Shown: positions 40,985 through 50,187, counted from the first letter of the stretch. The stretch: DNA of 64,000 nt from JABSSA01 sp039984715 (GCA_039984715.1 JBDWUA010000018.1:62001-126000), one strand, 5' to 3'. The notes: generated by a model not told the origin, from the sequence alone. Program-made: numbers and translations.

Positions 40985-42682
40985 TTACCGCACAAGATAG
41001 GGTTTACGAGGTCGATCTTTGGACTGGTCCGGTGACTGACTCACCGCGAAATCGCCCATGAGATACGGATGCATACCTTGGTTTTTTAGGTTCTGAAGAA
41101 ATTGTCCAAAGCCGGTCAGATCGACCATTTTGGGAACTTCTTTTAAACGGCGTGCATTCGACGGGCCAATTTCGTCAAGGATCGCTTGCAAGGGCTCCAT
41201 CGGTGCCTCGATGAATTCGGCCATTGTCCAGACCCGGACGCGTGCTTTGGTCCAAGGAGTATGCAACACATCGATGTGTTCGCTTTCAATCTTTTGCAGT
41301 CGCGCCGCTTCTTTCCGGATATCTTCGAAATTCTTGTTCGACTGAAATAATGGAACGGCCCAAGCACCAGAGATGACGGACACCTGTGCATTTGGGTCCC
41401 TTGCAATACGCCAAACGATGTCTTGTTGATCGGTTGGGCCAAATTGAAAACACTGACGTTCACCGCGCGTGTTCCAAATCAGGTTTTGCAAAAAGGCATT
41501 TGGATTATAGTCTCGCAATTCTGTGCGGTCGCTCAGCGCGCCGTTCAAGTTACATTCGTTGTCCGCAAAATGCACACGATCTTGTGCAAATAGATGGCCA
41601 TGCGCGCGGCAACCCGTGGTTTTGCCAAGCCATTGTTCGAAATCCTCGAACAACTCTGAAAACCCTTGAAACACTGAAAAAGGCGCAGCTGTTATCGAAT
41701 GCTCCCATTCTGTAGTCGGATATCGGCTTTGCATATACAATCCGGGCCGACCGCGCGTTCGCCGTTCAACGGCCTTCGAAAAGATCCTATCAATTTTGCC
41801 GGGATTGGGTTCCGTGCGTTTCATCGCGCCAGCTGCGTCTGTTAGAAACGCATCATACAATCGATTGGCATATGGCCAAATCTTGCGGGCCACAAAGCAA
41901 TCAGAACGCCGCAGCAGTTGCAAATGATCGTCATAGAAAACATGCGGTTTTCCCTGATAATCGAATTTGCTGAGCGTAAGAGACCGGCTTTCAATATTTG
42001 TCGAATACTGCCGCGATAACGTTTGAAAATAACATTCGTCGGGAATCCAGACTTTCTTGAAATATGCATCATACACAGGGCGTTCGGGGTCTTGCAGGAT
42101 GGCTGACAACGTTTGTCGTGTCAGGCACCACCACTGGCTGCCCATATGGGGCACAAGCCCCTTTGGAATACGCCGCTTGAACGGCAATTTGCGCTGCAAG
42201 TTTACGTATGAATCAAAGAGCTTGCGGTTTTTCTTCCAGGAGAACGGAAACCGCAATGTGAACCGTTCATGGTCCAAGCCGCCCACTGTCCATGGAACAT
42301 CCGATGTCGTCGCGCTTTCGATGAAGTCAGTTCTCGGACGACTGTCGAGATAGGCGACCAACTCTTCGACCGGCCTTAATGGCAAACATGATCCTGAAGC
42401 CAGATAAACATGTCGAACGTGTTCGAAACGTCCCAACATAAGCTCGGATGCGGCTTGGCTGGCCGCCACAATTCCCCACATACCCCATTCGCAGTTGTAT
42501 CTTTTGCAAAACTGAACGCCGGGTGTGTCTGCCAACGCATCTACAAAAGCTGAATAAACTGGATTGCTGACGATGCGATCCACGTGAATGACGACTGGGC
42601 ACCCAGCAGCGGCCCAATGGCGCGCTGCCTGTTCAGCACGGTCCAGCGCATTGTGGACAAGCATGACGATCCCGACAGTCAT
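40985..42682 (-). CDS. GT14-type (beta-1,6-GlcNAc/xylosyltransferase-like) glycosyltransferase with C-terminal extension
   Basis: 565 residues. The N-terminal 280 or so match the core-2/I-branching GT14 fold: IVMLVHNALDRAEQAARHW, a CEWGMWGIV region, then RHVYLASGSCLPLRPVEELVAYL, VPHMGSQWWCLTRQTLSAIL and VWIPDECYFQTLSR, the family's conserved run. The remaining 280 residues are a separate domain that in related Rhodobacterales proteins is called DUF5927; here it contains FGPTDQQDIVWRIARDP and MVDLTGFGQFLQNLKNQ. No signal peptide or membrane helix is visible, so it acts in the cytoplasm. Overlaps the neighbouring glycosyltransferase by four bases. The sugar donor and acceptor are not known. Confidence 0.85.
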   Translation of the reverse strand: MTVGIVMLVHNALDRAEQAARHWAAAGCPVVIHVDRIVSNPVYSAFVDALADTPGVQFCKRYNCEWGMWGIVAASQAASELMLGRFEHVRHVYLASGSCLPLRPVEELVAYLDSRPRTDFIESATTSDVPWTVGGLDHERFTLRFPFSWKKNRKLFDSYVNLQRKLPFKRRIPKGLVPHMGSQWWCLTRQTLSAILQDPERPVYDAYFKKVWIPDECYFQTLSRQYSTNIESRSLTLSKFDYQGKPHVFYDDHLQLLRRSDCFVARKIWPYANRLYDAFLTDAAGAMKRTEPNPGKIDRIFSKAVERRTRGRPGLYMQSRYPTTEWEHSITAAPFSVFQGFSELFEDFEQWLGKTTGCRAHGHLFAQDRVHFADNECNLNGALSDRTELRDYNPNAFLQNLIWNTRGERQCFQFGPTDQQDIVWRIARDPNAQVSVISGAWAVPLFQSNKNFEDIRKEAARLQKIESEHIDVLHTPWTKARVRVWTMAEFIEAPMEPLQAILDEIGPSNARRLKEVPKMVDLTGFGQFLQNLKNQGMHPYLMGDFAVSQSPDQSKDRPRKPYLVR

Positions 42683-43689
42683 GCCCAGTTTCCTTTGGAC
42701 ATGAGACCCAGAATTTCAAGCTGGCGCCAATTGATGTATTTTTCAGACCACTTGCACCAGAGGTCCGGGTTTTCTTCTAAACGCTCAGCATAAACTTGGT
42801 ATTCCAAAGAGCCTGAATAATGCTGCTTGCGTACCAGTTCTTCTTTGGCTTTCGCGTTGAACGTGTCGAGAAACTTAGTATGCAGCAACACACCTGACGC
42901 TTTTTCCCCACCCCATTCATCAAAAACTAAATTCAATCCACGCGGCAGCAGCATGTGTGTCGAGCTGACATAGGCGAATTTTCGATCCCATTTTACCAAC
43001 GGAATTTTGTTCAACGCAGGGGCTTTTTGAGGCCGGTCAGGGAAAAACACCCGAGACCGAGGACCACCCTGAATCCACAGATTTCCATACTGCCAGTTGC
43101 GAGAAATCGTATAATTTCCGCTGTCAAACCAACTTGCGATCTCAAGAGGGTTGTCCCCTTCAACATAGCTTTGTTCATTCACGCACCCTTTGGGATACAT
43201 GTCCAACAACATGGCGCTAAAGCTGCGGATCGCCGAATTATCCAACCAATCAGTCAATGCACGCAAAGGGCGCGTATCACAAAACGGATAGACAAAAAAT
43301 TCGTCAGGATCGATCACAAGGCTCCAGTGGCCATGCGCATATTTGCGGGCCAGCCAATTTACCCAATCAACTCCGAAAGCCGCATTCTTATAGCTGCCTG
43401 ATGTGGACCAGCTTGAAACGTCAGGCTGACCACGCAGATAATCAAGGGTTCCATCAGAGCTGTCATTATCGACGAAGAAAAAGTGGTTCACGCCCAGTTC
43501 GCGGTAATAGTTCAGAAAATAAGGCAACCGCACTTTTTCATTTCGCATAGTGCAGAACAACAAAATGTCGTTTGCGCGAATGGACGAAGTCCGGTCTTCG
43601 ATGGCATTCAGTTCAAATGACTTGCGGACAGCCCTTACCAGCCGGCGCTTGCGCCGCACTCGCATCTTGTATGAGTCCCAAAGACCCAA
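42679..43689 (-). CDS. GT2/GT92-like glycosyltransferase, first paralogue
   Basis: 336 residues. The start is TTG 43689; an ATG at 43665 is in frame, but the longer form keeps GLWDSYK...KRRLVRAVRKS, which aligns with DLWARYK...RRRLLWRAIRS of the paralogue at 43852. GT-A marks are TMRNEKVRLPYFLNYYRELGVNHFFFVDNDSSDGT and the metal-binding VIDPDEFF. Later come GNLWIQGGPRSRVFF and SSTHMLLPRGLN, shared with the paralogue. The protein belongs to a glycosyltransferase family 2 branch resembling GT92. It overlaps the GT14 gene by four bases. Sugar specificity is unknown. Confidence 0.85.
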   Translation of the reverse strand: MGLWDSYKMRVRRKRRLVRAVRKSFELNAIEDRTSSIRANDILLFCTMRNEKVRLPYFLNYYRELGVNHFFFVDNDSSDGTLDYLRGQPDVSSWSTSGSYKNAAFGVDWVNWLARKYAHGHWSLVIDPDEFFVYPFCDTRPLRALTDWLDNSAIRSFSAMLLDMYPKGCVNEQSYVEGDNPLEIASWFDSGNYTISRNWQYGNLWIQGGPRSRVFFPDRPQKAPALNKIPLVKWDRKFAYVSSTHMLLPRGLNLVFDEWGGEKASGVLLHTKFLDTFNAKAKEELVRKQHYSGSLEYQVYAERLEENPDLWCKWSEKYINWRQLEILGLMSKGNWA

Positions 43690-43851
43690 AGCCCAACCAT
43701 TTCTGCTCTCGAGGCTCTAAGCGATCGCACTATGCCCGTCGCTCGTTTGCCTCACATTTCTTGTTCGTTAGAACCTGATCGACTTTATAAATCGTTACAA
43801 GCCTTCGTCAAAGACCCGTTCGCAAAACACCGTTTATGTGGCTTCTTTGCG

Positions 43852-44871
43852 CTAAAAGGCCTTGAAAGCAGCGGGGTTTAGCAGACCTATCTCTGCCAAT
43901 TGTTGCCAGCCTTCGTACTTGACTGATTGTTCGTTCCACAACGTTGGCGCGTTTTGGATCAGATCGTAATAGGCTGCAAATTTTGTTGGGTCATGAAAAT
44001 GCTGTTGTCGAACACGATCTTCAACAGATTTTTCGATGATTTCGGGCTGGAATTTCGTGTGCAACAAGACACCAGACGGCGACGTTCCACTTGGTCCATC
44101 ATAGGTCATATTCAAGCTGCGCGGCAGAGCGGAATGTGTTGAATTCACATAGACATACCGCCAATGCCATCGGATCAGAGGCAGCTTGTTCAGCGTTGGG
44201 GACGCATGCGGAGTGTCCGCAAAAAAGACCCGTTCCCTGACACCGCCTTGCACCCAAAGATTATTCAGCGGCGACTGTCTCTGCGCCCTGTAGGGCCCCG
44301 CATCAAACCACTGAAGATGATCCATTTGATTTTCAGATGCCGGTGGTTCGTCCAATTTTCCAGCTGGGTATAAGTCCAGCATCAAAGCGCCAAAGGCAAC
44401 TTGCCCCCGTTCATCCAACCATCTGGTCAGTTCAGGTAAGCCAACAGTATCGGAATGTGCAAAGGTCAAAAGCTCGTCTGCATCAACGTACAAACACCAA
44501 TGGCTGCGGCCATAACGCAGCAAAAGCCAGTTCATCCAATCTAAACCAAAGCGCGCCTCGCGATATGCCGCGGACGTTTGCCACAGCGAAACGTCTGGTT
44601 GCTTTTCCAGAAACGAAACGGTTCCATCAGTGCTGTCATTGTCCACAATCAGAAAATGCGACACCCCAAGCTTGCGATAGTGATCAAGCATGTGCTGCAA
44701 TCGCGACATTTCATTTCGAACGCAAACGAACGTCAAAATTGCATCCCGAGACACGAGAGATGTTCGGTTTTGCACCGGTTTCAGGACATGTCGGCTGCGG
44801 ATCGCGCGCCACAAAAGACGCCGGCGTTTCCAGACCAGTTTATACCTAGCCCAGAGATCCGCGACACGCAT
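43852..44871 (-). CDS. GT2/GT92-like glycosyltransferase, second paralogue
   Basis: 339 residues from ATG 44871, which lies two bases past the galE stop; the frame is open to 44910 inside galE. It shares layout and many positions with the product of the gene at 42679: VRNEMSRLQHMLDHYRKLGVSHFLIVDNDSTDGT, VDADELL, NLWVQGGVRERVFF, NSTHSALPRSLN, GVLLHTKF. Two adjacent paralogues suggest two successive glycosyl transfers on one glycan. 162 bases separate it from the first paralogue and I see nothing in that gap. Confidence 0.85.
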   Translation of the reverse strand: MRVADLWARYKLVWKRRRLLWRAIRSRHVLKPVQNRTSLVSRDAILTFVCVRNEMSRLQHMLDHYRKLGVSHFLIVDNDSTDGTVSFLEKQPDVSLWQTSAAYREARFGLDWMNWLLLRYGRSHWCLYVDADELLTFAHSDTVGLPELTRWLDERGQVAFGALMLDLYPAGKLDEPPASENQMDHLQWFDAGPYRAQRQSPLNNLWVQGGVRERVFFADTPHASPTLNKLPLIRWHWRYVYVNSTHSALPRSLNMTYDGPSGTSPSGVLLHTKFQPEIIEKSVEDRVRQQHFHDPTKFAAYYDLIQNAPTLWNEQSVKYEGWQQLAEIGLLNPAAFKAF

Positions 44872-44873
44872 CC

Positions 44874-45857
44874 CTAACGCTCGTAATGGCCTGATTGATG
44901 CCAGCGCCACGCGTCTTCGATCATTTGTTTCATCGTTGACTTATCTGGCGTCCAACCCAATTCTTCAACTGCGCGACGCGAACCAGAGACAAGCTTTGTG
45001 CAATCCCCAGCACGTCGTGATCCTTCTTGGTACGGAACAGTTTGGTTGGTTACAGCGCGAGATTCATCAATTACCTGACGCACGGAAAATCCGCTGCCGG
45101 TGCCAAGGTTGAACACCCGACTGCCCTTTTCCCCTTCGAGCCATTTAACACCCAAAACATGAGCATCGACCAAATCACACACATGCACATAGTCGCGAAT
45201 GCACGTCCCGTCCGGTGTGTCGTAATCGGTCCCGTAAATCGTCAAGGCCGGGCGTTTGCCTGCAATCGCATCCAACATCAAAGGGATAAGATGGGTTTCA
45301 GGTTGATGAAACTCGCCAACTTCTGCCTCTGGGTCTGCTCCGGCCACGTTGAAATACCGAAAGATAACGTGGCGCAAACCATGAGACGCTTCAAAATCGC
45401 TCAACATGTCTTCGATTGCGCGTTTGGATGCACCATATGCGTTTATCGGAGATTGGGCGCAGTTTTCATCCAACGTCACACCATCCTGTTCGCCATAAGT
45501 CGCACAAGTCGATGAAAAAACGAAGTTTTTGCAATTGGCATCAACCGCGGCCTCAATCAAGTTGAGGCTGCCCATGACGTTGTTGCGCCAGTATTTTCCG
45601 GGCAACTGCATGCTTTCGCCAACTTGGCTAAGCGCGGCAAAATGCATGACCGCCGCAGGTTTGTGTGTCTCGAAAACCTCGTCCAAACGCTTGCGATCAA
45701 GAAGGTCGCCTTGTTCAAAAGGTCCGAACTTAACCGCATCGGACCAGCCTGTTTCAAGATTGTCAAAGGTGACCGGTGTGTAACCAGCATCCTGCAAAGC
45801 TTTGCAGGCGTGCGATCCAATATATCCTGCACCGCCTGTTACCAGAACTTTTGTCAA
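44874..45857 (-). CDS. galE: UDP-glucose 4-epimerase
   Basis: 327-residue extended SDR interconverting UDP-glucose and UDP-galactose with bound NAD. The dinucleotide loop is TGGAGYIGSHACKAL, the serine segment is SSTCATYGEQDG, the catalytic Tyr-x-x-x-Lys is NAYGASKRAIEDM, and RYFNVAGADPEAEVGE is typical of GalE. It lies 22 bases downstream of galU. In this place it supplies UDP-galactose for the glycosyltransferases that follow. Confidence 0.95.
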   Translation of the reverse strand: MTKVLVTGGAGYIGSHACKALQDAGYTPVTFDNLETGWSDAVKFGPFEQGDLLDRKRLDEVFETHKPAAVMHFAALSQVGESMQLPGKYWRNNVMGSLNLIEAAVDANCKNFVFSSTCATYGEQDGVTLDENCAQSPINAYGASKRAIEDMLSDFEASHGLRHVIFRYFNVAGADPEAEVGEFHQPETHLIPLMLDAIAGKRPALTIYGTDYDTPDGTCIRDYVHVCDLVDAHVLGVKWLEGEKGSRVFNLGTGSGFSVRQVIDESRAVTNQTVPYQEGSRRAGDCTKLVSGSRRAVEELGWTPDKSTMKQMIEDAWRWHQSGHYER

Positions 45858-45879
45858 ACCTGCTCCTCCAAACGCGGAA

Positions 45880-46773
45880 TTATTCGGCAGCTTGATCCAG
45901 CTGCATTATGTCCCGCATGTAAGCCGCTAGATCATCGCGCAATTCTTCTCGGGCAAGCCCGAATGCAACCGTTGCCTGAAGGAATCCAGATTTAGAGCCG
46001 CAATCAAACCGCTGACCCCGGAAACGGAAGCCATACACATCACGTTCCTGATCAATCTCGTCAGCAATTGCGTCTGTCAGCTGAATTTCCCCGCCCGCGC
46101 CAGATTTAAGCCGGTTCAAATTCGAAAGAACCTGCGGCGAAAGGATGTAACGACCGATAACGGCCAAGTTTGACGGCGCTTTATCTGCTTCGGGTTTTTC
46201 GACCATTCCTTGGACCGAAACCATCGAACCCAGATCTTCGCGCACGTCCAACACCCCGTAAGAACTGGCTTTCTCTGGCGGCACTTCCATAGCTGCAACC
46301 ATGTTACCGCCCACTTCTTCGTAGGCTTCGACCATTTGTTGCAAGCAAGGCTTTTCTGCTGCGATAACGTCATCCGGCAGAATTACGGCGAAAGGTTCAT
46401 TCGCAATCAAGCGGCGTGCACACCACACAGCATGGCCCAAGCCCAGCGCTTTGTGTTGGCGAATATACGCAATTGCGCCACTGTCCATGTTGGTGCTTTT
46501 GAGCGTTTCAAGCAGTTCGTCTTTACCACGCTTGCGCAATTCTTGTTCAAGAATTGGGTTGTGGTCGAAATAGTCCTCAAGCGCGCCTTTGCCACGCGAG
46601 GTCACGAAAATAAATTCTTTAATGCCAGCTGCACGCGCTTCGTCGATCGCGTACTGAATCAAAGGTCGATCGACCAAAGTCATGATTTCTTTCGGTACTG
46701 ACTTAGTCGCAGGCAAAAACCGAGTCCCCATACCCGCCACAGGGAAAATTGCCTTGGTAACCTTCTTACGCAT
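45880..46773 (-). CDS. galU: UTP-glucose-1-phosphate uridylyltransferase
   Basis: 297 residues. The nucleotidyltransferase opening is KAIFPVAGMGTRFLPATKSVPKEIM, with the conserved FVTSRGKGALEDYFD, LGLGHAVWCAR and FAVILPDDVI segments. It makes UDP-glucose, used by GalE next door and by the UDP-glucose dehydrogenase at 33370. It is the first gene of the minus-strand run that ends with the sulfotransferase. The 292 bases upstream of it, before kdsB, hold no gene and probably carry its promoter. Confidence 0.96.
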   Translation of the reverse strand: MRKKVTKAIFPVAGMGTRFLPATKSVPKEIMTLVDRPLIQYAIDEARAAGIKEFIFVTSRGKGALEDYFDHNPILEQELRKRGKDELLETLKSTNMDSGAIAYIRQHKALGLGHAVWCARRLIANEPFAVILPDDVIAAEKPCLQQMVEAYEEVGGNMVAAMEVPPEKASSYGVLDVREDLGSMVSVQGMVEKPEADKAPSNLAVIGRYILSPQVLSNLNRLKSGAGGEIQLTDAIADEIDQERDVYGFRFRGQRFDCGSKSGFLQATVAFGLAREELRDDLAAYMRDIMQLDQAAE

Positions 46774-47065
46774 ACCTGAACCTCATTCTTTTGGTTCGTC
46801 CACTTTCTTCATGAACGTTTTCAATACTGTCTGGCCGGAAAGCACTACGAAATTCAGTCATAGATATGGCCAGTTAATGTTAAATTGAAGCACATCGTGC
46901 CAGCACATTGTATCATTTTCGCATAATTCCGCGTTATGTCCAGATTCGCTGCAGTGCAACATAACCATCGCTTGTATCGTGTGTCGGTTAAAGGGGAAAA
47001 AGAGCTTTGCGACAGCCTTGATAAAGAATTGAGCACACAAACGCCTAATCTTCTACATTTTTATG

Positions 47066-47866
47066 TCAATCGATGCTCATGCGCGTCATCATCGCCTCTA
47101 GGCGCGGCACATCTTCAGGATTGTTCAATTCCCAGAACTCGCGGCCTTGTGCTTCAACTTCGACACAAAGCACCCCACGCCCATTTTCGAGAAAACGCAG
47201 CTGTTCAAGACCCTCTAACTGTTCAAGAGGTCCCACCGGCCAGCTTGGATATGCTGCAAGTGCATCAGGGCGATAGGCATATACACCAACATGATGAAAT
47301 ACCGGGGTATCGTCTTCCGCATCAAAGGAGGCATCTGTAAAAGGCACTACCTCTTTTGAAAAGTACAATGCTTGATGATCTGCGCCAAAAACGGCGGTTG
47401 TTCCACCAACGCGATCTGCTTTGCGATCGTCTCGGAAACTGTTCAACGTTGCGCCATTGCATCGTAAAACCGGAGTCGCGATGTCAGCGGTTGGTGCTGC
47501 GCGCAATCCGTCAACCAGAGATTCCACAAACCAATGAGGCGTCAGCGGCGCATCCCCTTGCAAATTAACGACAAAATCAAAAGGTTGGCTTAATTCGGCA
47601 AGCGTTTCCGCACATCTTTCGGTTCCGTTCACACATTCCGAACTGGTCATCACAACCTCGGCGCCAAAGCCACGTGCAGCCGATGCGATGCGATCATCGT
47701 CTGTGGCCACAACAACTTTGTCCACGCCACTGACAGACATGGCCGCTTCCCAGCTGCGTTGGATCAGACTGCGCGCTTCACCACTTGCTCCGGTCAGTGG
47801 GACAAGTGGCTTACCCGGATAACGGCTGGATGCGAAACGCGCAGGGATTGCAATCAGAACGCTCAT
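47066..47866 (-). CDS. kdsB: 3-deoxy-manno-octulosonate cytidylyltransferase (KdsB-type)
   Basis: 266 residues: AIPARFASSRYPGKPL at the start, VVVATDDDRIASAA, GTERCAETLAEL, and VNLQGDAPLTP in place of the usual VQGDEP. ALYFSKEVVPF and HHVGVYAYRPDAL follow, then LEQLEGLEQLRFLENG, all family marks. It activates Kdo as CMP-Kdo. The QGDAP variation and the position next to cysQ and a KpsM-like permease suggest a polysaccharide-dedicated paralogue, but whether the cell has a second kdsB for lipid A core cannot be told here. The ATG overlaps the cysQ stop by four bases. Confidence 0.9.
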   Translation of the reverse strand: MSVLIAIPARFASSRYPGKPLVPLTGASGEARSLIQRSWEAAMSVSGVDKVVVATDDDRIASAARGFGAEVVMTSSECVNGTERCAETLAELSQPFDFVVNLQGDAPLTPHWFVESLVDGLRAAPTADIATPVLRCNGATLNSFRDDRKADRVGGTTAVFGADHQALYFSKEVVPFTDASFDAEDDTPVFHHVGVYAYRPDALAAYPSWPVGPLEQLEGLEQLRFLENGRGVLCVEVEAQGREFWELNNPEDVPRLEAMMTRMSID

Positions 47867-48657
47867 GCTGATTTTAGGTCAACGTCGGGTGCAAATGCGA
47901 TGAAAAAGGGATTGGCGTATGTGTCTTTTCCATATGATAGCGGTGTTAGATCATCAAAACGGACAACGGATCCGCCTGCGCCGTTCAACACAGCATGACC
48001 GGCAGCCGTATCCCATTCCATCGTGCGACCCAATCGAGGGTACAAATCAGCTTCGCCCGTTGCGACAAGGCAGAATTTCAAAGACGATCCGGCGCTGGTC
48101 ATGTCCTTCACCGAGTATTTCGCAATATAATCGTCTGTCGCCTGATCGCGGTGAGATTTTGACGCTACGACCATCAGTTCATCATTATCGCTGTCCGCCA
48201 CCCGAATGACCTCGGTTACACCAATTTCATCGCCAAATGGGCCAATCTCTTCGACGGAAGATCCATCCGCCAATGTAAAGAACATGCGATTCTTGGCCGG
48301 GGCATAGACAACGCCGCGCGTAGGAATACCATTTTCGATCAATGCTATGTTCACTGTAAAATCGCCTCGACGGTGGATGAATTCCTTTGTGCCGTCCAAG
48401 GGGTCAACGATCAAAAATGTATCACTTGTTTGGCTATGCGTCTCGGATTGTTCTTCAGTAACCAGCATTACGTCCGGAAACTCGGCACGCAGACCGGCAG
48501 AAATCAATGCATCCGCTGCTTCGTCAGCCGCAGTCACCGGGCTATCATCTGACTTTACCATCACTTCGAAGTTGTCCGAGCTGTAGATCTCCATGATCTT
48601 TTCACCAGCTTCCAAAGACAGGCGGCGCATGACCTTAGTCAACTTGTCGTAATCCAA
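47863..48657 (-). CDS. cysQ: 3'(2'),5'-bisphosphate nucleotidase CysQ
   Basis: 264 residues of the inositol-monophosphatase-like family. The metal-binding motif is VDPLDGTKEFIHRRGDFTVNIALIENG, with the earlier TEEQSETH glutamates, and the second site is WDTAAGHAVLNGAGG. CysQ hydrolyses 3'-phosphoadenosine-5'-phosphate (PAP), the product of PAPS-dependent sulfotransferases and of sulfate reduction. It is coupled to kdsB by a four-base overlap and lies in the same minus-strand block as a sulfotransferase, so here it may serve glycan sulfation. Confidence 0.93.
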   Translation of the reverse strand: MDYDKLTKVMRRLSLEAGEKIMEIYSSDNFEVMVKSDDSPVTAADEAADALISAGLRAEFPDVMLVTEEQSETHSQTSDTFLIVDPLDGTKEFIHRRGDFTVNIALIENGIPTRGVVYAPAKNRMFFTLADGSSVEEIGPFGDEIGVTEVIRVADSDNDELMVVASKSHRDQATDDYIAKYSVKDMTSAGSSLKFCLVATGEADLYPRLGRTMEWDTAAGHAVLNGAGGSVVRFDDLTPLSYGKDTYANPFFIAFAPDVDLKSA

Positions 48658-48772
48658 AAAGTGATCTCCACGCTTAATGTTTGAGTGATTTGTCCGCGCC
48701 CCTTATGGTGGGCGAATAACGGAACAGCAAGAATTCCATGAGACTAAGTGCGTCATCGGAGGCAAACCGCAG

Positions 48773-49597
48773 ATGTTTCAGTCAAAGCGAAAACCCCAGA
48801 CCGGGCTAAGCAGTGCCTTGTCGATTCTGGAAGTGATCTATCATTCCATTGTGCGCTCCATCCGGAAGTCGCACAACAATGCCTTCATCGCCATCTTCAT
48901 GAACATTCTACAGGTCATCATATTCGTGATGGCATTTTACGTCATGTTCTCGCTTTTGGGTTTGCGCGGTGCCGCCATTCGAGGTGATTTCCTTCTGTAT
49001 ATTATGTCAGGGATTTTCCTGTACATGACCCACACGAAATCATTGGGGGCCATCGTTGGATCAGAAGGTCCGGCCAGCCCGATGATGCAACACGCGCCTA
49101 TGAATACAGTCGTGTCCATCGCTTCGGCTGCGTTGGGGGCATTGTATATTCAGATTTTGTCACTGGGCCTGATTCTGTTCATTTACCACGTCGCTTTTAC
49201 GCCTGTGGTCGTCGACCAGCCCGTCGCAGCGTTTGGTATGTTGTTGATCGCATGGTTCACTGGTGTGGCCTTGGGATTGGTTTTGTTGTCAATCAAACCG
49301 TGGTTTCCAACCTTCGTGTCGATATTCACAACGATTTATCAGCGGGCCAACATGATCGCGTCGGGCAAAATGTTTGTCGCAAATACGTTGCCTGGATACA
49401 TGTTAGCGATGTTCGACTGGAACCCGCTTTTCCACGCCATTGATCAATCTCGTGGATACGCCTTCATCAACTACAACCCGCGCTACTCCAGTTGGGAATA
49501 TTCATTTTGGGTTGGCGTTGTATTGGTTATGGTGGGTCTTATGGGCGAATTTTTCACCCGCAGACACGCATCAATCAGTTGGAATTCTCGACGATGA
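48773..49597 (+). CDS. ABC-2 type polysaccharide transport permease (KpsM-like)
   Basis: 274 residues with about six hydrophobic helices and the ABC-2 pattern (IFMNILQVIIFVMAFYVMF, FLLYIMSGIFLYMTHTKSLGAIVG, GMLLIAWFTGVALGLVLL, FWVGVVLVMVGLMGEFF). GGAGG lies ten bases before the ATG. The family exports capsular polysaccharide across the inner membrane with a KpsT-type ATPase, but no such ATPase gene is in this window. It is divergent from cysQ and its stop overlaps the next start by four bases. The substrate is inferred to be the glycan made by the neighbouring cluster. Confidence 0.85.
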   Translation: MFQSKRKPQTGLSSALSILEVIYHSIVRSIRKSHNNAFIAIFMNILQVIIFVMAFYVMFSLLGLRGAAIRGDFLLYIMSGIFLYMTHTKSLGAIVGSEGPASPMMQHAPMNTVVSIASAALGALYIQILSLGLILFIYHVAFTPVVVDQPVAAFGMLLIAWFTGVALGLVLLSIKPWFPTFVSIFTTIYQRANMIASGKMFVANTLPGYMLAMFDWNPLFHAIDQSRGYAFINYNPRYSSWEYSFWVGVVLVMVGLMGEFFTRRHASISWNSRR

Positions 49598-50187
49598 AAT
49601 GGCTTGTAACTGTATTTCTGATGATCACTGCAAACGTCAGCTTCGCGTTTGAACTGCCCGCACTTTATGATGTCACAGGTGTCGCGTGGAACGATGTTCT
49701 GAATGTGCGCAAGGACCCGACAAACAAGGCGAGTATCATTGGTGAGCTTAGGCACGATGCGTCAAATGTCGAAGTTGTGGCCATTTCCCAAGACAAAAAA
49801 TGGGGCCTTGTTAACATCGGTGACGTGTCAGGTTGGACGTTTATGCGGTTTTTGCGAAGCCGGAACCGACCAGACACCGCACTACGCCTGTTCTGTCGTG
49901 GGGTCGAACCGTCTTGGTCAATGAGCTTGGATGGTGACGCCGTTTTCAAAATCTTGAATGACGACGAATTGTTCCTTGGCGCGATTGAAACGATTGCGTC
50001 TTTGAACAGTACAGATCGTTTGGCGCTTCGGTCTAAAAGCGTGACAGGCGCGTTGACCGCACATGTTGGCGCACAACAGTGCGAGGATACGACGTCAAAT
50101 CGCGCATTTGGGTTGTCCGTGAATGCGCTGATTACGTCCGATGATGGTTCCGCCTATTACTCTGGCTGCTGTCAGCTTGTCCCTTAA
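49594..50187 (+). CDS. Exported protein with bacterial SH3-like domain
   Basis: 197 residues from ATG 49594; the frame is open to 49492 inside the permease gene. Signal peptide MKWLVTVFLMITANVSFA is followed by an SH3b-like domain (about 22-85; YDVTGVAWNDVLNVRKDPTNKASIIGELRHDASNVEVVA...KWGLVNIGDVSGWTFMRFL), then a C-terminal domain beginning FCRGVEPSWSMSLDGDAVF, a pattern known from small periplasmic proteins of the COG3650 kind. Four-base overlap with the KpsM-like gene indicates one transcript. The tail overlaps the convergent alkB end, the two genes sharing a TTAA. Confidence 0.82.
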   Translation: MKWLVTVFLMITANVSFAFELPALYDVTGVAWNDVLNVRKDPTNKASIIGELRHDASNVEVVAISQDKKWGLVNIGDVSGWTFMRFLRSRNRPDTALRLFCRGVEPSWSMSLDGDAVFKILNDDELFLGAIETIASLNSTDRLALRSKSVTGALTAHVGAQQCEDTTSNRAFGLSVNALITSDDGSAYYSGCCQLVP

